This document shows positions 31,876 to 34,248 of a stretch of 34,248 nt of DNA, in pieces. The stretch covers positions 1 to 34,248 of the forward strand of contig JAOHKG010000010.1 of NCBI GenBank assembly GCA_028101095.1, read 5' to 3'. The stretch comes from Fidelibacterota bacterium. Its GTDB lineage: Bacteria > Fidelibacterota > Marinisomatia > Marinisomatales > UBA1611. Below the pieces are notes generated by a model that ran no database searches, had not been told where the DNA came from, and was given only the letters and a program-made list of their open reading frames with translations. The translations under genes were made by a program, and so were the position numbers. How positions within the stretch are numbered: position 1 is the stretch's first letter; each line of letters opens with the position of its first letter.

Positions 31876-33996
31876 TTATTTTAAAAGAATCATTTTTTGA
31901 CTAACACGTTTTCCTCCAGAAATAAGTTCTGAAAAATAAACACCACTGGAAAAACTACTAGCATCCCACTGAACCTCATAACTACCACTTTTAAGTCTTT
32001 CATTAATGAGTGTTGCAACATTTTTTCCTGAAATATTATAAATATTTAGCACTGATTTACTCGAAACAGTCTCAACATCAAATTGAATAGTTGTCAAAGG
32101 ATTAAATGGATTAGGGTAAGCAGGATATAGTTTGAATTGATTAGGAAACACACCAACATTTGGTTCAATAGATGTGAAAACTACTGATGTGAAACTCACC
32201 TCCTGTCCAATGCGAAAATTATCAATTTCAACCAATTCATCAAATCCGGGTAGATCTATATCATTAAAACAATCTTCATAGGTATTATATCCATCCTCTG
32301 CACATGGATCAAAGAAGCCTTGTGTAAAAAGCGTATCTTGATTGATCATATATTCTAGACTCATTGTATCATCATAATAATATAAAAATAAAGAATCTGT
32401 TGAGGCTGCCCAATTAAAGTAAGACGTATCTAGATACTCAACTGAACCATAACTATCATATGAACTATCCAGTTCAACATCGATTCCGCTCCAATCATCA
32501 TAAAATGTAAGTGATAACTCTCCTTCACCGTCCCCATCTTCAAATAAAAAATCAATAGATGTTTCTATGCCTGCCTGTAATTCAATTGAACCAGGACCGA
32601 TACTTCCATTTACTGTTAGAAATACAGCACCTGTAGAATCATATAAGTTCAAATTTGTAATCGTTAAAACTGAATTTATCGTATCAATGGAGGTTGCTGC
32701 AATTGTTTCCATGGAGTCTGCCTCCAATTCTACTATGCTGGATTCAGAAAATATAATTCCGTTGACATCATCAATGTGCCCATCTTCTCTAGTTGAATTG
32801 ACACTTATGACAGTTGGATTTTCCACATCAATTTGATTTAAGTCCATTTCAAATGTTAGCGCAAAAAATTCCATTAAATCCATATTCATAATCAACACTT
32901 CTGAATCATCATCCTGATTATCAACTCCACCAACCTGTCCAGCTAAATACCCAGCCGCACAATCCCCATCACCATCATCGCAAAACCAGCAAACACAATA
33001 TTCATCACCAGACTCAAAACCGATATTACCATCATTATTTATATAAATCTGGCTATAAGCTTCGCCGTAAAATAAAAACTCATTAGATAGTACTTGAAAA
33101 TCATAATCATCATCTTCAACAGAAATAACATTTCCATATAATCCAGGCAAATCAGTAATAGACTCTTGTGAAACAGTATATTCTGAAAAATCACCATTTG
33201 GTGAAAAAGTCACTTTCGTGTATGCTAAATCCAACTGGTTCTCTATCGAATAGGCTTCAACAGGGTAAGTATATGATTCTTCCGATATTGTACTAAAATC
33301 TACTGCGTCATATTCTCCACTTCCATCAGAAATCCCAATGGCTAAACCGCCATAAGCGTCACCAGTATTGGAACCGGATAGAGAAAGATCTTTATAACTC
33401 AAGACAACCTTGTTTGACTCGTAAATTAATTGAATTTGAAAAGTATGAGTAAGATCAAGATTATCAAATTTAGGTACGTCAACAAAAGTAATAGTCGCAT
33501 CAGTATCTGTATCGTCAAAGTAAACAGATCCTCCTGATCCTGGATCAAGATCTGTTAATAGAGCACCAATTCTTGGGCCATAAGAATAAGTACTATCATC
33601 TTCATCATCATTATCATCACCTTCCATATTTGATAGATCCAAAATATATTTTAATTCTGTTATAAAATCATCTGTTGTTGCAGTCAAACTTCCCTCGGCT
33701 TCTTTCATTCCCATTAATGTCATGGCATCTTGAATACTTTGATCTTGACCAACCGTGATATAAGCATTCGAATTTCTTTCAACCTCCTCCCAACTACCAA
33801 TTAAATCATCTGCATCTCGAGTAGATGTTTGTTCTGTGTTATTTGGTGATAGTTCTTTTTGTTTTTTCATTTGAGAGATTGATTTAAAATTAAGTTGTTT
33901 TTGTAGATCTTTACTTAACTGTATCATTCGTTCTTGTAGATCCCCTGTACCGTAACATATTGAAAAAACGAGGATGCTTATAAAAAATTTTATCAT
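31876..33996 (-). CDS. Large acidic secreted protein with Por/T9SS-like C-terminal sorting domain
   Basis: The protein has 706 residues, with a signal peptide at 1-16. A coiled or flexible N-terminal 70 residues (LQERMIQLSKDLQKQL) is followed by very acidic beta-rich domains (EGDDNDDEDD; DDTDTDATITFVDV) and a Y-S-Q-I-Y-I-N-N-D-G-N-I-G-F strand typical of extracellular adhesion-like modules. A long run of beta-repeats with D/E/Y/S bias follows. The last 80 residues start FKLYPAYPNPFNP and end GVYFSELISGG then KRVSQKMILLK. This is the FlgD-like sorting domain that directs proteins through the Por/T9SS machinery in FCB bacteria. The function of the passenger is unknown. A terminator follows. Confidence 0.85.
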   Translation of the reverse strand: MIKFFISILVFSICYGTGDLQERMIQLSKDLQKQLNFKSISQMKKQKELSPNNTEQTSTRDADDLIGSWEEVERNSNAYITVGQDQSIQDAMTLMGMKEAEGSLTATTDDFITELKYILDLSNMEGDDNDDEDDSTYSYGPRIGALLTDLDPGSGGSVYFDDTDTDATITFVDVPKFDNLDLTHTFQIQLIYESNKVVLSYKDLSLSGSNTGDAYGGLAIGISDGSGEYDAVDFSTISEESYTYPVEAYSIENQLDLAYTKVTFSPNGDFSEYTVSQESITDLPGLYGNVISVEDDDYDFQVLSNEFLFYGEAYSQIYINNDGNIGFESGDEYCVCWFCDDGDGDCAAGYLAGQVGGVDNQDDDSEVLIMNMDLMEFFALTFEMDLNQIDVENPTVISVNSTREDGHIDDVNGIIFSESSIVELEADSMETIAATSIDTINSVLTITNLNLYDSTGAVFLTVNGSIGPGSIELQAGIETSIDFLFEDGDGEGELSLTFYDDWSGIDVELDSSYDSYGSVEYLDTSYFNWAASTDSLFLYYYDDTMSLEYMINQDTLFTQGFFDPCAEDGYNTYEDCFNDIDLPGFDELVEIDNFRIGQEVSFTSVVFTSIEPNVGVFPNQFKLYPAYPNPFNPLTTIQFDVETVSSKSVLNIYNISGKNVATLINERLKSGSYEVQWDASSFSSGVYFSELISGGKRVSQKMILLK

Positions 33997-34136
33997 TTAC
34001 ATATTCCTTTTAATAATGTGAGGAAAATTAATAGTTTTATGAAGATTTTCTTAAGGATTTAAAAAATATTATACCCATATTATTTTGAAAAATTAATAGT
34101 TCAAAAAACTATCTATAATTGTTCGTAGGTTCTAAT

Positions 34137-34248
34137 ATGAATCACAACATTAATGCTCTAAAATCTACTTTTGAAAATAATGAACTCGAACAAGATTATT
34201 TTGATGATAAATGGATAAAGGTCAGCTCATTTTACTTTAAAGTAATTA
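34137..34248 (+). CDS. Start of a gene running off the window
   Basis: From ATG at 34137 the frame stays open for 37 codons to the window edge (MNHNINALKSTFENN, then ELEQDYFDDKWIKVSSFYFK). The sequence is too short to recognise. It reads away from the secreted protein gene, so 33997-34136 probably holds divergent promoters. GTTCGTAGG lies some 15 bases upstream, with no strong Shine-Dalgarno. Confidence 0.5.
   Translation, partial: MNHNINALKSTFENNELEQDYFDDKWIKVSSFYFKVI

Overview
The window is an AT-rich chromosomal segment of a free-living, probably marine, bacterium of the FCB group. The best guess is Candidatus Marinimicrobia (SAR406) or a close relative. The evidence is a SusC/SusD pair, a large secreted protein ending in a Por/T9SS-like sorting domain with the YPNPFNP motif, a second eroded copy of such a domain, a dockerin-like segment, and many short lipoproteins. 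The phylum call is inference from protein style; no rRNA or marker gene is present.

Layout. (1) 1-4406 is backbone: the end of a GNAT acetyltransferase, a Fur-family regulator, a UvrD/PcrA helicase overlapping mltG, and a small DUF3098-like membrane protein. (2) 4417-12453 is an integrated island in a tRNA-Asp(GTC) gene. The intact tRNA lies at the left. A copy lacking its first five bases lies at the right, inside a direct repeat of about 178 bp. A tyrosine recombinase sits just inside the right end. The left third carries satellite/phage-like genes (winged-helix protein, small CxxC protein, replication-like protein). The rest carries cargo: an exported protein, a membrane-anchored thioredoxin, an XRE regulator with a membrane partner, a dockerin-esterase and an MDR oxidoreductase. 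A tRNA-Pro 3' fragment and the tail of a lost secreted protein show that the island is composite. (3) 12620-13147 is an exported barrel-like protein.

(4) 13433-21369 is the functional centre: SusC-like receptor, SusD-like lipoprotein, a STAS-domain protein and a 994-residue sensor made of periplasmic propeller repeats, a membrane helix and a cytoplasmic SpoIIE-type phosphatase. This looks like a nutrient-uptake locus under partner-switching control instead of the usual SusR/HTCS/sigma-ECF control. (5) 21388-23521 holds a degenerate tRNA-Leu(CAG)-like sequence followed by a clearly foreign, GC-rich ABC exporter. (6) 23756-24846 holds a small membrane protein and a cytochrome P460-like lipoprotein.

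(7) 28455-24852 (minus strand) is a tightly coupled three-gene set: a PLP-dependent group II decarboxylase, a CDP-glycerol glycerophosphotransferase-like transferase and an ATP-grasp enzyme. It may make an amine- or amino-acid-decorated surface or soluble product. (8) 28759-34248 holds a GH5 glycosidase lipoprotein with an apparent 5' frameshift, a cupin, a lipoprotein, a nitrilase-family amidase, a large acidic secreted protein with a sorting tail, and the first 37 codons of a gene running off the window.

A recurring intergenic repeat links the accessory regions. It has a CCCCACATT-GTGGGG-type terminator, then a T-tract, then a conserved GTTTGTGGGATGAT-like tail. It bounds single accessory genes on both sides, as if they were cassettes. 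Together with a second repeat type beginning CCCCATAAAG, this is the most unusual structural feature of the window.
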